A stretch of DNA of 64,000 nucleotides from Pyrus communis (taxonomy: Eukaryota > Streptophyta > Magnoliopsida > Rosales > Rosaceae). The stretch lies in the NCBI RefSeq assembly GCF_963583255.1, contig NC_084813.1, positions 8,604,001 to 8,668,000 of the forward strand, written 5' to 3'. Positions 1 through 11,622 of the stretch are shown here, piece by piece. The notes beneath the pieces were generated by a model, which was not told where the DNA came from, did not search any database, and saw only the letters and a list, made by a program, of their open reading frames with translations. Numbering within the stretch: the first letter of the stretch is position 1; the number at the start of each line of letters is the position of its first letter. Both the position numbers and the translations under genes were made by a program.

Positions 1-1766
1 AGATGGAAGAAAATAATTCAAGATTTGGAAGTAAAGAAATCAGCCACAAAGAAGGAAACATGAGTCAAAACATAAGTCAAACTTCCTTATTTTGACTTTG
101 TTTCCCTATATCTTTCCTACATAAGTTCCAGCTGCCAAAGAGGGTCCCTAATTAATTTAGGACACTTAAATACAAGTTCTAGAAGCCTTAACCCCAGCCA
201 AAGGGGGATGCCGCACCCAACTTACCCTTTATCCTTCCTTGCTGTGCAGAGGATACGACATTCCTTTTCTTATTCTCCTTGCCGTAAATCCCTTCCCTTT
301 TTCCCTTAGGATTCTGACTTTAATTCTCCTTTTCCTTGGGGATTTGGGGTCCAATTATTTCCTAAATCATTTAATTAAAGTTAAGATCCTTTCCCTAAAA
401 TAAAAAGCTTGTGCCGCACCTATACACATATTCCATTCATCCATACAGAGAACCAGCCATCATTCATCCTTCTACACCTTTATCTGCAGCCTTCATCACC
501 TTCCGTACACCATTATGCACCTCTTCTTCCACCATATCTCCCTGCGATTCATTTATCCTTCACCCTAACACACCACAACTCACTTTTCACACCCTTAAAC
601 CCTTGTGCCGCAGCATAGCAAGGAAGAAGGAGAGGAGAAGCAGCCTTGGATGTTTTTGCATTCAAGTTGGATTGTTGGAATGTTTTTAGGTGTAATCTAT
701 CTTTTGTTTTCAATGTTTAATTTAAGTTTTCTTCGTTTTTTTTGTGAACATGAGAGACTAAACTTGTTTTAGCTAGGGGAGACTTTGAAACCATGATTAT
801 ATTTGTGATATGAATTGATTAATTCCAGTTGTGATTTCATAAATTGTGAATGTAATTTACTTAACCATTTGATTAAGAACTTAATCTTGTATGTTGACTA
901 AGAAGGCCTACTTAGTTTGCATGCTTGAATTTGATGCTAGAATATAAGGGAGTTTCACATAATCGTTACAAACTTATATTCACAAGTAGTAAATGTTGCT
1001 TATCACAATCATGTTAAGTTAAATTCCTGGCATGAGTATCATGATGTCAAAGTTACGAATGCCTTGTCATTGCTTATGATTTTCACGAAACTTAATGATC
1101 TTTGCTTATGTATTTATTATGCAGTTCATGTAGGGAACTTGGAAAGAATAATTTGGTTGTCGATGCATTGTCCATCCAATTCAATGACTTAAGGAAAATC
1201 TGAGGTTAATTAATGATGTCATGGTTAATCTGGGGTGTTGAGGTTCATGGTCTATTGAAAAAGCAACTGGAAATCAATTGGTATTCAAGTGTGTCATGTA
1301 TGGAAAAGGACCCTCTAGCTAGCGAATCATCCATCCATTTACCCAATTTCGTGCCAAACTTTATTTAAGTCTTTGAATTACTTGTTTTACTTTAAATTCA
1401 TCAAAAACCCAATCCCCTTTATTTAGTTGTGTTAAATTAGTTAGAATTTGTCCTAATTTGTGTTTTTAAGTATTTTGAGTCAAGTTAAAGTTAGAATTCA
1501 TCCAAAGTAAGTCTTAGAGTCTAGTTTGAGTCTATTTGATTGTTTTGTGCTGTTTTAAGTCTTTTTAGTTTGTTTTGAGTCATATAAGTCTAGTTAAAAG
1601 TCTTTTAGTTTAGTTAAGTGTTTTTAAGCCTAGTTTTGTATTTTGAGTCAGTTTTTAGTAGATTAGCAATCCCTTCTAATGCCCGGCCTAGAACGATCCC
1701 TACTTGCATTTATACTACAATTGTCAACAAGAGGGTTTAATTTGAGTGCTATTATTTATCACATCA
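1..1766 (+). repeat. Athila-like LTR, left end cut by window
   Basis: A diverged relative of the LTRs at 38,749 and 45,934. It shares the block around the 'CTTGTGCCGCA' motif (about 602), the 'GAAACCATGATTATAT' stretch near 787, the 'CCTGGCATGAGTATCATG' stretch near 1,027 and the terminal 'GAACGATCCCTACTTGCAT' block near 1,691. It ends in CATCA at 1,766, as the other copies do. It interrupts the RNase H region of the gypsy element that follows, so it is a nested insertion. Whether it is a solo LTR or the 3' LTR of a full element cannot be seen, because its left end lies outside the window. The short ORFs inside it are not genes. Confidence 0.8.
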
Positions 1767-3530
1767 CCTATGGATCACTTCCTATAGGCTATATTTTGAT
1801 GGATCTTGTACACAACATGCTGCAGGAGTTGGAATTGTCATTGTTGATTTAAAAGGGATTCAACATTGCTACTCATTCATTTTGGATTACAAAGATACTA
1901 CCAACAGTAGAGCAGAGTACGAAGCATTGATCATTGGCTTGGAAATTCTAGTAGAGTTGAGGGCAGCTGAAGTAGAAATATATGGCGATTCTAAGATGAT
2001 GATTAATCAATTGAATGGAGAATACAAGTGCAGACATCTCACAATGGCAGGATATTACTTGGCAGTTACTCAGTTGTCAGAATAATGGGGAAATGAAGTA
2101 ACAATCAACTATGTCCCCATAGAAGCAAATTTAATTGCCAATGAAATGGCGCATATGGCTTTTGGGGCACAGGTTTAAGAGAGAATGCCTGAGATGAATG
2201 AAGAAATACAAAAAAGAAATCTCCCTTTTATTTTTGAGAGAGGATTTAGCTTGGATATAATGACTAAAAAGCATGAGATAGAAGACTGAAGAACATCTAT
2301 CATTCAATACTTAAAAGATCATTTTTCTCCCACAAGTAAGAAGATCAGACAACAAACAACTAAGTTTGTTATGTGGGGCAAAACTTTGCTAAAGAAGACT
2401 CCAGATGGGCTTTTGTTGAAATGCTTGGGTATGGAAGAATCAATGAGGGTGATGGCTAAATACATGAAGGCATTTGTGGAGCAATCAAGCAGGGACAAAG
2501 ATGGGATGGTTGCTAAGGAAATATGGCTACTTCTAGCCCAACATAAAGAAAAATTGTAAAGCTTATACTAGAGGATAAGAAGAATGTCAAAGGCATGAAC
2601 CCCTCCAGCATACATGATCAATACCGTTGAATCCAGTAGTAAAGCCATGGCCTTTCAAAGGGTAGGCAATAGACTTCATCGAGCAAATTTACCCAGCTTT
2701 CAGCAATGGGCATACCTTCATAATTGTAGCAACTGATTGCTTTACTAAATAGGCAATAGACTTCATCGACCAAAATCCTACACAGATATGGGGTGCCCAG
2801 AGACAATTGTTACAGACAGAGGGCCATCATTTATTTTAAAAGAGGTAGAAGAGTTTGCAGTTTGCAGCTAAGTTCAAGATAAATATGATCCAGTCTAGCC
2901 CTTATTATCCTCAATTTAATGGTTAAGCAGAAGTTAGCAATAAGATTTTGGTAAACATTATCAAAAGAATGGTGACAAATAGCCCAGAAAGATGGCATGA
3001 GAAGTTAGAGACACTCTTTGGGCTTATAGGACTTCAAAAAGAGCAGGAACTGGCACTACTCCTTATGTATTGACATTCGGGCAAGATGCAGTGTTCCCTA
3101 TGGAGATCAATGTGAGTTCTGTAAGACTTTAACACCAATTTGGCCTACATAATGATGAATTCATTCAGGTCATGTGTCAAGGAATTGAGGATTTGGATAT
3201 AGCCCGAATTGAAACTTTAAACAAAATCCAAAAAGGGAAAGATGCTATTGCCCAAGCATATAACAAGAGAATGAGAATGAAAACCTTCAAAGAAGAAGAA
3301 TTGGTACGGAAGGTAGTTTTACCCTTAGGAGCTCAAGTTAGAGGTTTTGGGAAGTGTAGTCCTACTTGGGAAGGCTCTTTTACAATTACCAAACTGTTAG
3401 ACCAAGGATGACACTACTTGGCAGATTATAAAAAAACTTGTAAAACATCCAGTCAATGCGAAATTTCTGAAGAAATATCACCCAACTTTTTGGGATGTTA
3501 GAGACTGTTATATTGATGAAGTCTAAGCAA
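1767..3530 (+). pseudogene. Degenerate Ty3/gypsy pol: RNase H and integrase
   Basis: Remnant of a gypsy polyprotein, broken by stops and frameshifts. From about 1,796 the translation reads YFDGSCTQHAAGVGI followed by NSRAEYEALIIGLE and YGDSKMMINQLNGEY, the DGS/E/D pattern of the RNase H fold common in Tat/Ogre-type elements. At 2,371-2,559 comes the region before integrase (GKTLLKKTPDGLLLKCLG). Integrase core pieces follow in shifting frames: GCPETIVTDRGPSF near 2,790, SSPYYPQFNG near 2,895 and GTTPYVLTFGQDAVFPMEIN near 3,052. The chromatin-proximal tail (MKTFKEEELVRKVVLPLG) is near 3,280. Reverse transcriptase and gag would lie left of the inserted LTR and outside the window. Not functional. 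Confidence 0.85.
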
Positions 3531-3599
3531 AGTAGTAAAGGTCTTTTTCATAGGTTTAAAATGGTTAAGTATTGTTAGGAAAATGGAGATAAACAAGTA

Positions 3600-6500
3600 A
3601 AGTTGTGAAGAAGGAAGTGATTTTTCATTTCATAAATGGAGGAGATTACAAAGACCCTAGCCTAATATGTTTACATCTTTAGCTAAAACAGCTATCTTAG
3701 AAGGGTAGGTTTGCATAATGGTAAAGATTTAACTCGGCTCTTCTAAGGTTATGATACTATTGACTAGTTAGGCTTCATAATCCTCTACTTCATAGTTGAC
3801 CCTATTCACTTCTTCAATCTTCTGGTACAGCTTACTTAAGAGGGTCAACTACTCAGCCTTCAGTTGCTCCTCCAACTTTTGGATCGCAGAAGCAACCATC
3901 ATGATTCGATCTTCCATGGTCGAGCTCACTTCCACTAGCTGTTGCAAGGAACTGAAGATTCTGGTATGCTTTTCCTTGTAGCATTTCACCTTATTGGCCT
4001 GCCTTTAAGCCTGAAGATGCTGGTCCCTCAAAGCCCTCAGATTCTCGAAGAAAGAGATGAAGGACTCGTACTGCACCTTGGTCATCTGTTTAGCCTGGTA
4101 CAAGTCCGTGAGAGCTCTCTCAACATCTTGTATTACCTTGAGAATAAAGGAAGCAATGAAGTCCATCTACATCCATTCTCTAAAAACCCAGCATTAATCT
4201 TAAAGGTGTTGAGGTTCGGAAATGTGCCTTGGAGGTCTCAGCTTTGTCTGAATTTGTCTAAATTTTCTGACTAATTTGGGTAAAGAGGCTATGGCAGGAA
4301 TGGAGGCTAGGGGTGGATACATTACACCAGCACCTCCAGAAGCAGCTTCAGCAGTGGCAGCCTCAGCAGAGATAGAGAGAGCGGACTTAATGGCAGCAAC
4401 AACCTTCTTAGGTTTAGGAATGGGTATCCCTATGACTCCAAAAGCCTTTAGGGGTCTTGGGAGGATTCCCCTACTTGCGGCGGGCTGAGAAGACTTGCTC
4501 GAGCCTTCACCAGCAACCTATTAAGACAGAAAGAAGACAAGTAGTGGATGATCTAAACCAGAGTAAAGAAAACAAGGGTGATAGTGTGTTCATACTTAAG
4601 AAGACCTTTGAGATTTAGGATGAGGTTCTGTTGCTGCAGTTGCCTTAGAATGGAAAGGTTGGCTTACCTGATGAGGAGCTTGATGAGCCTTGGGGCTAGT
4701 TACCTCAGAGACAATTAGTATCTAAGGGACTATAGGCTCCCTAAAGGCTGGTGGTGGTTGAGTGGTGATCTCAGGTAAGGGAGAAGATTGGTAGAAACAA
4801 CATACAAAGTGTAAGTTCAAAGTGAAGAAACTTAAAGACAAACTTAAAAGGGCTTAAAGAGAGGAGACTTACAGAGGCACTGTCATCTTCCACAAAATAG
4901 AGTATCTCCTCAATTGTTAGATTGAATTGGGAAATGAAGGTTACCACCATTGCTGTAGGAAGAGAGGAAGAATAAGGAGTTGGTGCTTACCTGACCTAGG
5001 TGTTGAAATACCTCCATTTGCCTGTTAAATGACAAAAATAAAGTCAACATTTAAAACTCAGAATTACAAAATTGACAAGTGTTGAGAGAAAGAATTTTAC
5101 CTCTGACGGCTTAGCCCGAGGAAAGGAAATGTGCATTGGTTGGGTTGGAAGAGAAGAAGGCTCGGTTTGTGAAGTCCCCTCTGCTTTGGTAGCTTGTTTA
5201 AAAAAAGAAAAAAGAAAAAAGAAATAGCTAAGTATTGAGAGGGGTGAACCTTAGAATCAACTAAGTACTTAAAAGGGTAACAAAGGTACCTTCAACTCCT
5301 CCAGAGTCTTGCTAAGAACTTTTCTATCACTTTGCTGCATTTCCCCATTCACCTGCGATTATTGGGGAATGAGGGCAGGTTTTTTGCTGATAGGAGATCC
5401 TAATTACAAGAAAAGATATGGATTCACTCCAAAATCAAAAGAAAAAAAAAAAAAAAAAAAAAAAAAGGAAAAACCAAGTCTTGATCACTTACTGGCGAGT
5501 TTTTGTTTCTTTTTGCCTACTTGAGTAGGGAGGGCAGAATAAGCTTTGAAGGCTTGGGAGGTTTGAGACCTAGTCCTCTTCTTAGTGGGAGTATCTCTCA
5601 GGGTAGGTAAAACGAGTCGAGCTTAGGGTCTCTCCTCGGGTTTGGACTCAGATGATTTAACCACAGAAGACCTCGCCCGATGAAGGGCTATCGTCTTTAT
5701 TTCACGCCCAACTTTTGTCTCTAACTTGCTCATCTCTATTCATGAGCGTGACCAGAACCTACTCCTTGCATGCCTACCTCTACATCAACCTTTTGAATGA
5801 CTAAGGCATTAATGACCTCTCCTTCTTGCCTGACATCCACTTCATCAGTGTTGCCTTGGGCTGCAAAATCAGGAAAAGGGTTAGCAAAACACAAATTATA
5901 AAATATGATGTGAAGAAGAAACTAGGAGAAAAGCAGCAATATGAGTTACCTATAAGTAGAAGTTAGTCATTTTGGTTGATAGCCTCATTTCAGCTCTTAA
6001 ATTCTTCCTTCTTTGGAAGATACTTGAAGAAGACTTGCCTAAAGAGCGGGCTTCCCTAAGGTCTCCATCATACTTCTTGGACCACTTGGCCTCCCACCAA
6101 ATGGTGAACATGGAGGTGCACCCGAAGTTGAGGGCCACAAGTTTGTGGGCTATCTTGCTCATAACCTTCAAGCTCAGCCTATTTGCCCGAAAAGTAACTT
6201 CAGAGGGAGAACGGATACGATAAGAGGTCCCGCAGTGGAAGAAGTCGAAGAATGGAACTGGGATTGCCTACCTGAACCCTAATGGCCTGCCACAGAAGTT
6301 AGGGTAATAAACCTCAAGCCCGCGCTCGTAACCTGCTTGGTCACTTCGAACTCCCTAAGCTAGGTCATTCTATTGAATGCAGCTGATGAATTTCTCCTTG
6401 CATGAGTTGCTAGCATCCTCCCCAAAGGAGTATTGAAAGAGTCGGTCTAAGAACCAAGGGTATCTTATAAGCACAAAGGCACCCCACTCCAAATCTACCC

Positions 6501-7543
6501 AAGTCCGATAGATTCTAAAAAAGTAAAGACAGGTAATCGTAGAGTGATTGGTGGTAGGGGCTTCTGCCAGAATTCGGTCTAGTGCTATGCCATTTAGAAA
6601 TTCTAAGTTGGCAACTTGAAATACAAAGAAGCACTAGAGCCAGAGATGTACCATCCAAGTAGCTCTATTGACGTTGGTCTCAAAGGGCTGACCCCTTATC
6701 ATCTCATAAAGGAGATGGTAGAAATGTTCCAAGATGAATGGCTTTATGGCAACATCATCACCCATTTGGATTTGTTTAGGAACACATGGTTGTTCAACCA
6801 ATAAAGAAGGAAATACATGTGTTCTTGTGCTGGGTCCGTAGTGGGGGAGGACGGGCTAAACATCTTTTTGGCAAAAGGGATGAAGCCCGCGAATGAGGTC
6901 TTATAGCTCTTGAAGGTGGTGGAGTTGTACTCTAAATTGGTGATGGATTGGGAGGCCTCCAAGCTATCCGCAGTCGGGCGAGAGGGAGATGACCAGTCAT
7001 GTGTGATGTCCACACACCTGCTCGATGACTTTAGACTAAAGACCTTGCCCATATCTAGGATGGTGGGAGTTATGAGACCCATTTTGAAGTCAAATGTATT
7101 GGTCTTATTATTCCAAAAGAAGATAGTTGTGGCCAGAATCTTTTGCTTGATAGAGATAGGGATCTTCGACATTATGATGAGCTCATAGATGTCTTTCAAC
7201 GTCCATTTATACTTCTAGATAGGCTCTAGCTCATTCACAGATTGAAACTATACATCATCCTTCATCAGAGGAAAACCTTCCTGAAGTTGGACCACTTGGA
7301 GTGAGAAATCTTAACCTCGGCAGAGTAGGGGTTGGGAGTGAACCAATTGGTAGGGGCAAATGTTGCTCTCCAGTGCAATTAGGACTCAGGCAATCTAAGC
7401 ATGCCCTAGTAAGTGTACCTCTTCCTCCTCGAAGAAAATGGACAAATTGAGGCTAGCCCATGGGCGATGAAGGCCATTGAGCCGGTGGCGCATGTTAACG
7501 ATTCCCTCTGCAGACTTGCATGCAGGGCGTGATTTAGGGGCCA
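3600..7543 (-). pseudogene. Reverse-strand plant mobile domain (PMD)-like ORF in gypsy element
   Basis: A gene-like unit on the strand opposite to pol, between integrase and the downstream LTR. It appears to start at the ATG at 7,543 (MAPKSRPACKSAEG). It continues through stops and frameshifts to an open segment at 7,199-6,744 with the PMD-like phrases MGLITPTILDMGKVF and EHMYFLLYWLNNHVFLNKSK. A second piece at 6,223-5,950 reads HKLVALNFGCTSMFTIWWEA. Downstream (5,900-3,700) are low-complexity and coiled-coil-like pieces such as EDRIMMVASAIQKLEEQ. Plant mobile domain proteins are often carried by or derived from transposons, and Tat/Ogre elements are known to carry antisense ORFs here. Several stops make it a pseudogene; exon borders are not certain. 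A pure A tract lies at about 5,440-5,466. Confidence 0.65.
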
Positions 7544-7839
7544 TGGTCGAATTCGAGAGAAGAAAGTGAAAATGGAGCTGAAGATTAAAGCAAGAGATGG
7601 CTGAAAATTCGAGAGGTTTAGGAAGCTTAGAGAGTTAAGAGTTGAAGATGATGGCCGAGAAAAGAAAAGTGAAAGTTATTTAACGGGTTGTTAGTTAATT
7701 TTGAAAGTCGTGGTTAGTGCAAAGGTTTATTCGAAATAGTTAATTAAGTGGCGTGAATACCAAGTTAAGGCATGCAATTTATTTTTAATCATTATCAATG
7801 TCTTGATTAGCAGACTTGACAATGATTAAAAGATGGCAC

Positions 7840-9010
7840 TATTTGGGTTAATATTTATATGATGATGGAGGCCCAAGAACGCAAAAGAAAGAGGAAAGAC
7901 TGGGCTCGGGCAAGCCAACAACCCGAGAAGAGTTTAAAAACTATTTTAGCAAGGTATAGGCCACATGCCTATGTAAGAGGTGATGGGTGACAGAGGGCAG
8001 CTCACCCCAGCAAAAGCACTTTTCAAAGGCATGGATGAGTAAATAAGGGATGACTCTCATCACCCTCCGAAAGCCATGAGCAAAGGGCAAAGCTTGAATA
8101 GTTGGGCTAAATTGTCTATAAAAGCAGAAAGGGACATCGAAGACAAGGAAACTCAACCAATCAATCAAAGGACATCCAAACTTTGCTCTCAGACAAGTTC
8201 ATACGCAGAAAGCTGTATTTTGTCCAAACTCTGCCCCATTTAGTTGTAGATCCCCCATAGAAAGCCATTTGTTGTCAAGTTTAGAAGCTCTGCTACCTTC
8301 CCCCAATGTTGTAGTATCGATTCCCTCGAGTAAATCCTATTTGAATTTTGTTTCCTAAAGTCTACAAACCCCTGTAAACGCAAAGTGAAGAGGTTGCAAG
8401 AAGTTGAACCTTACCCGACAAGATTAAATCTTGCCCGAGTCTATTTTGTTTGTACTTACATAAAGTAGATCTGTTGTTTAATGCATATCTCATTATGTTT
8501 TTATATCACTTTCAACTATTTTTAATTCAAAGTTTCACCTGTGATCAATCTAGCTAAACTAATGAACTTTTACTCCTTTAAAGTTAATTGTAATGGTTGG
8601 AAGGGCCCTGAACCCCCTTCATATTAGACATACAATATCATGAGTTAAAAGTCCTTGTTTACATGGCAAGAAAAAGAACTTTATACAGACTTAACCCATT
8701 TGTGACAATCCATTGATAATCAAGAAGTCTAATTAACTTGTGGCGTAAGTAATCAACTTAATTCACACGTATACAACAATCTGTTATATAAAGATAACAT
8801 TGGCATGCTTAGATTCTTGTTAGTTTTGATTGTGACCCTCAAGGCCTAACAAAGGCCGCACAAAGGCACCATTCAAACTAACAATAAACTCACATTGCAG
8901 CACACCACGCAGCAAACCCTGCTCGACAAGTAAGAGTCTCGGAAAATTGTGTGATGGACAGATCCAGCCCAAACGGGTTGTCCGGTGTACAAAGAGGATT
9001 TGATTTGAGG
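7840..9010 (+). repeat. 3' LTR of the Tat/Ogre-like gypsy element
   Basis: Recognised by near-collinear similarity to 52,690-53,890. Shared blocks include the TATA region (TCTATAAAAG at 8,115-8,124), a 'CTCAACCAATCAA' block just after it, 'CCAAACTCTGC' and the late block 'GTTAGTTTTGATTGTGA'. Orientation matches the upstream pol, so it fits the 3' LTR of that element. Both termini are approximate because no clean TG/CA ends with a target duplication were found. The stretch 7,544-7,840 between the reverse-strand ORF start and this LTR is purine-rich leader sequence with no other gene. Confidence 0.65.
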
Positions 9011-11622
9011 AACCAACAAATTTTCTTATTTAGCTTTATTTGATTGTTGTAACTACTTCAATGTATAATTTGTAGCGTTTCTTGGTTCATTTCACTAGGG
9101 GACGAGGGGCTATTCTATCAGGGGCCTAGCCTTTTCCAATTTCTCAGAGCACATAATGCGGTCGCCTAGCCTTTTCCAAATTCTATGAGCACATAATGAG
9201 GTCGGTTACTTGTGCAAGTAGTCATAGTCCGGGTTCTGATATGTAGTCTATCTCGCTTAATTTTCTATGTTTCATACCTTATTTTCTCTCTTCCACTCAT
9301 GTCATTATTATATTACTTTTTTTTAAAGAAAACCTCAGTGGTACGAGCCAGGGGAGTTTATCATTAGTATAATATTGATTTTACCTGTAAAAAAAAATAG
9401 AATGAAAAGTTCTATTTATGTATATTTCTATATGAGATAGCTTTAGCTCAATTGAAGTTTTTGTCCTTCAATTAAAAGTTTATGAGTATTAATCCCCAAG
9501 TTTGTTATAACGTGGAACAATGGACATTTGAATAACACCGGTTTTGAATTTGATTTACCAATGTCTAGGATCACAGAAATAATTACTTTTGTAATTTTAT
9601 TAGTTGTTTAAAACAGATAATTGTTTTTTTTTTTTTTTCCTTATTTTGTGTATCAACTTTCCTAAACACATTAAACACTCCAGAAAAAAAAAGGATTTTC
9701 TTAAACACCTCCAGACTTTCTTAAAAAATGAGAAAAACACACATGAGATGGCTGCCACTCATGAATTATGGAGAAAAGATCTTATCATTAGTATAATATT
9801 GATTTTACCTGTACATTTTAAGAAAACTTCGATAGTACGAGCTAGGGAGATTTTATCATTAGTAAAATATTGATTTTACCTATTTGAGAAAATTAGAGTA
9901 AAGATCTTTGAACTTTAGGCCAATTGAAGCTTTGTTTGCTAAACTAATTAAAATTTTGTTTGAAAATGGATCCTTTTTACTTACAATGTGAGAACTTCCA
10001 TTCAAAATAAAGAGTTTAAATGGTCAAGTCACTTAATACTACAGTCTAATGGTATTTGTCTTTATTTGTAAGTGAGAGGTTTTAGGTTCGATTTTCACGA
10101 AAGACGAATTTGAACCGCATTATTACTAGTTTATTATGAGGTTAACCCCACCCCCACCACATTATTGCTATCCTATTGTAAGACTAAACCTACCCGGCAA
10201 AAAATATATGAAGTTCAAACTAAATTAGAACAAATCATATATATCAAATATTATTAATACAAGTTTACATTAGGTTAGTATAATATGTTAATGTACAGAC
10301 ATTTCGGTACACTAGTTTAGTATTACGGAATTTTCGGTACACTTATGTTTTTGCATATTTTTTATGTGCCACTAGTTCACTACAATATTTAGGTACAGAC
10401 ATTTCGGTATACTAATTTAGTAAAATATATTATGATACAGACGTTGAGGTACACTAATTACAGGAAGTTAAATAAAATTAATGAATTAAAATGTGTAAAA
10501 TCATAAATTTAAAAGTTAATGTAATGATATTAAATAAGATATCTATTAAATATCAAAACAAAAATATATATGAATTTGCATTAAATACACATTAAGAGAC
10601 TAAAATCAATATATAATCTAAAACTAAATTTTTATTAAATTTTAACCCTCTTAAAGGGTTAAAGTTCAAAAACCCTTTTCTTAAATGGAAAACTAATGAA
10701 AATGAGTTGAATACTTTGAGTTTCAATGATAAAGACAAAATAAAGGGTAAAGTGAATAGTACTAGAATTGACTTTTTAATGTAAAAATGTGGTTTTTCAT
10801 TAAAGTGAATGATATCGAGAGCTTTTATTTAAAGTTCCCTTTCTTAAACACCTCTAGACTTTCTTAAAAAATCAGAAAAACACACATGAGATGGTTGCCA
10901 CTCATGAATTAGGGATACCAATGAGTAGAAAGGGATTATCTCCATATTTCTTCCATCAAATTCATCAAATTTATAAATTTGGGCTCTTGAATTTGATCAA
11001 ACGGCTAAAATTATTATAATTTTTAAAAAAACTCTTATTTTTAATCATTGGATCAAATTTTAAAAGTTCAAATATGAATTTGATGAATTTGGTGGAATGA
11101 ATCGGGAGTGCATTCCTTTCCGCAATCAATAGCATTTCCACCTAATAAAAGCAACGTGCATTACGTTCACCAGGTAAACATGTGGATGTCGAAACACAGA
11201 ATTTTGTGGCTTGTATTTAGTCGTTCACAGAGATCAAATAGTACTATCTCTTATCAAAAGCCAACTGTGATCAAATACAATTGGTACAATTATTAATTGA
11301 GAAGGAGACGGAACCTTGTATGAATTATCATTTCCATTAAAAAAAAAATATTAAAAAGGAGTGACTACATAGGTACGTACGATGAAGGTCAATTGTCGTT
11401 TAAGTCCTCATCACTCCAGCTTCTCTGTCACTTATGATAATAATTCAATTCTTTGTTTGTGTCGGTGATAATATCATGCAAATATATATATGTACATATG
11501 TATGCATGCATCAGTTATCACTTGGTATCTTTTAGTTTTTCAGATTTTTAAATTGCTCGATCGATCCAAGAGGTTTTGTTTCAGGAAGTTTGATCTTCTT
11601 GGGGGTAGCTATCTCTTTATCC
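9011..11622. other. Intergenic AT-rich DNA with dispersed short repeats
   Basis: No coding gene is supported here. A segment around 9,328-9,400 containing 'ATTAGTATAATATTGATTTT' recurs at about 9,785 and 9,860, with similar flanks ('GGTACGAGCCAGGGGAG' against 'AGTACGAGCTAGGGAG'). A block of about 66 bp at 9,702-9,768 recurs at 10,844-10,908 ('CACACATGAGATGG' and flanks). At 10,300-10,460 an 18-bp motif 'ACAGACATTTCGGTACAC' appears four times in degenerate form. The last few hundred bases should contain the promoter of the TauE/SafE gene; a TATA-like AT run (about 11,480-11,500) is present but undistinguished. Confidence 0.5.
10030..10215 (+). repeat. tRNA-derived SINE copy (old)
   Basis: Same family as the two SINEs at 32.5-33.0 kb. 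It keeps an A-box-like 'CTACAGTCTAATGGTATT' and a B-box-like 'TTTTAGGTTCGATTTTCACG', followed by the family tail ending in AAAAAA. No clear target duplication is visible, so ends are approximate and the copy is probably old. A still more decayed copy lies near 12,355-12,480 inside the TauE/SafE first intron. Confidence 0.6.

Noticed and set aside
6744..7199. Intact single-exon gene of 151 codons
   Set aside because: It is one open piece of a longer degenerate PMD-like reverse-strand gene with stops before and after it.
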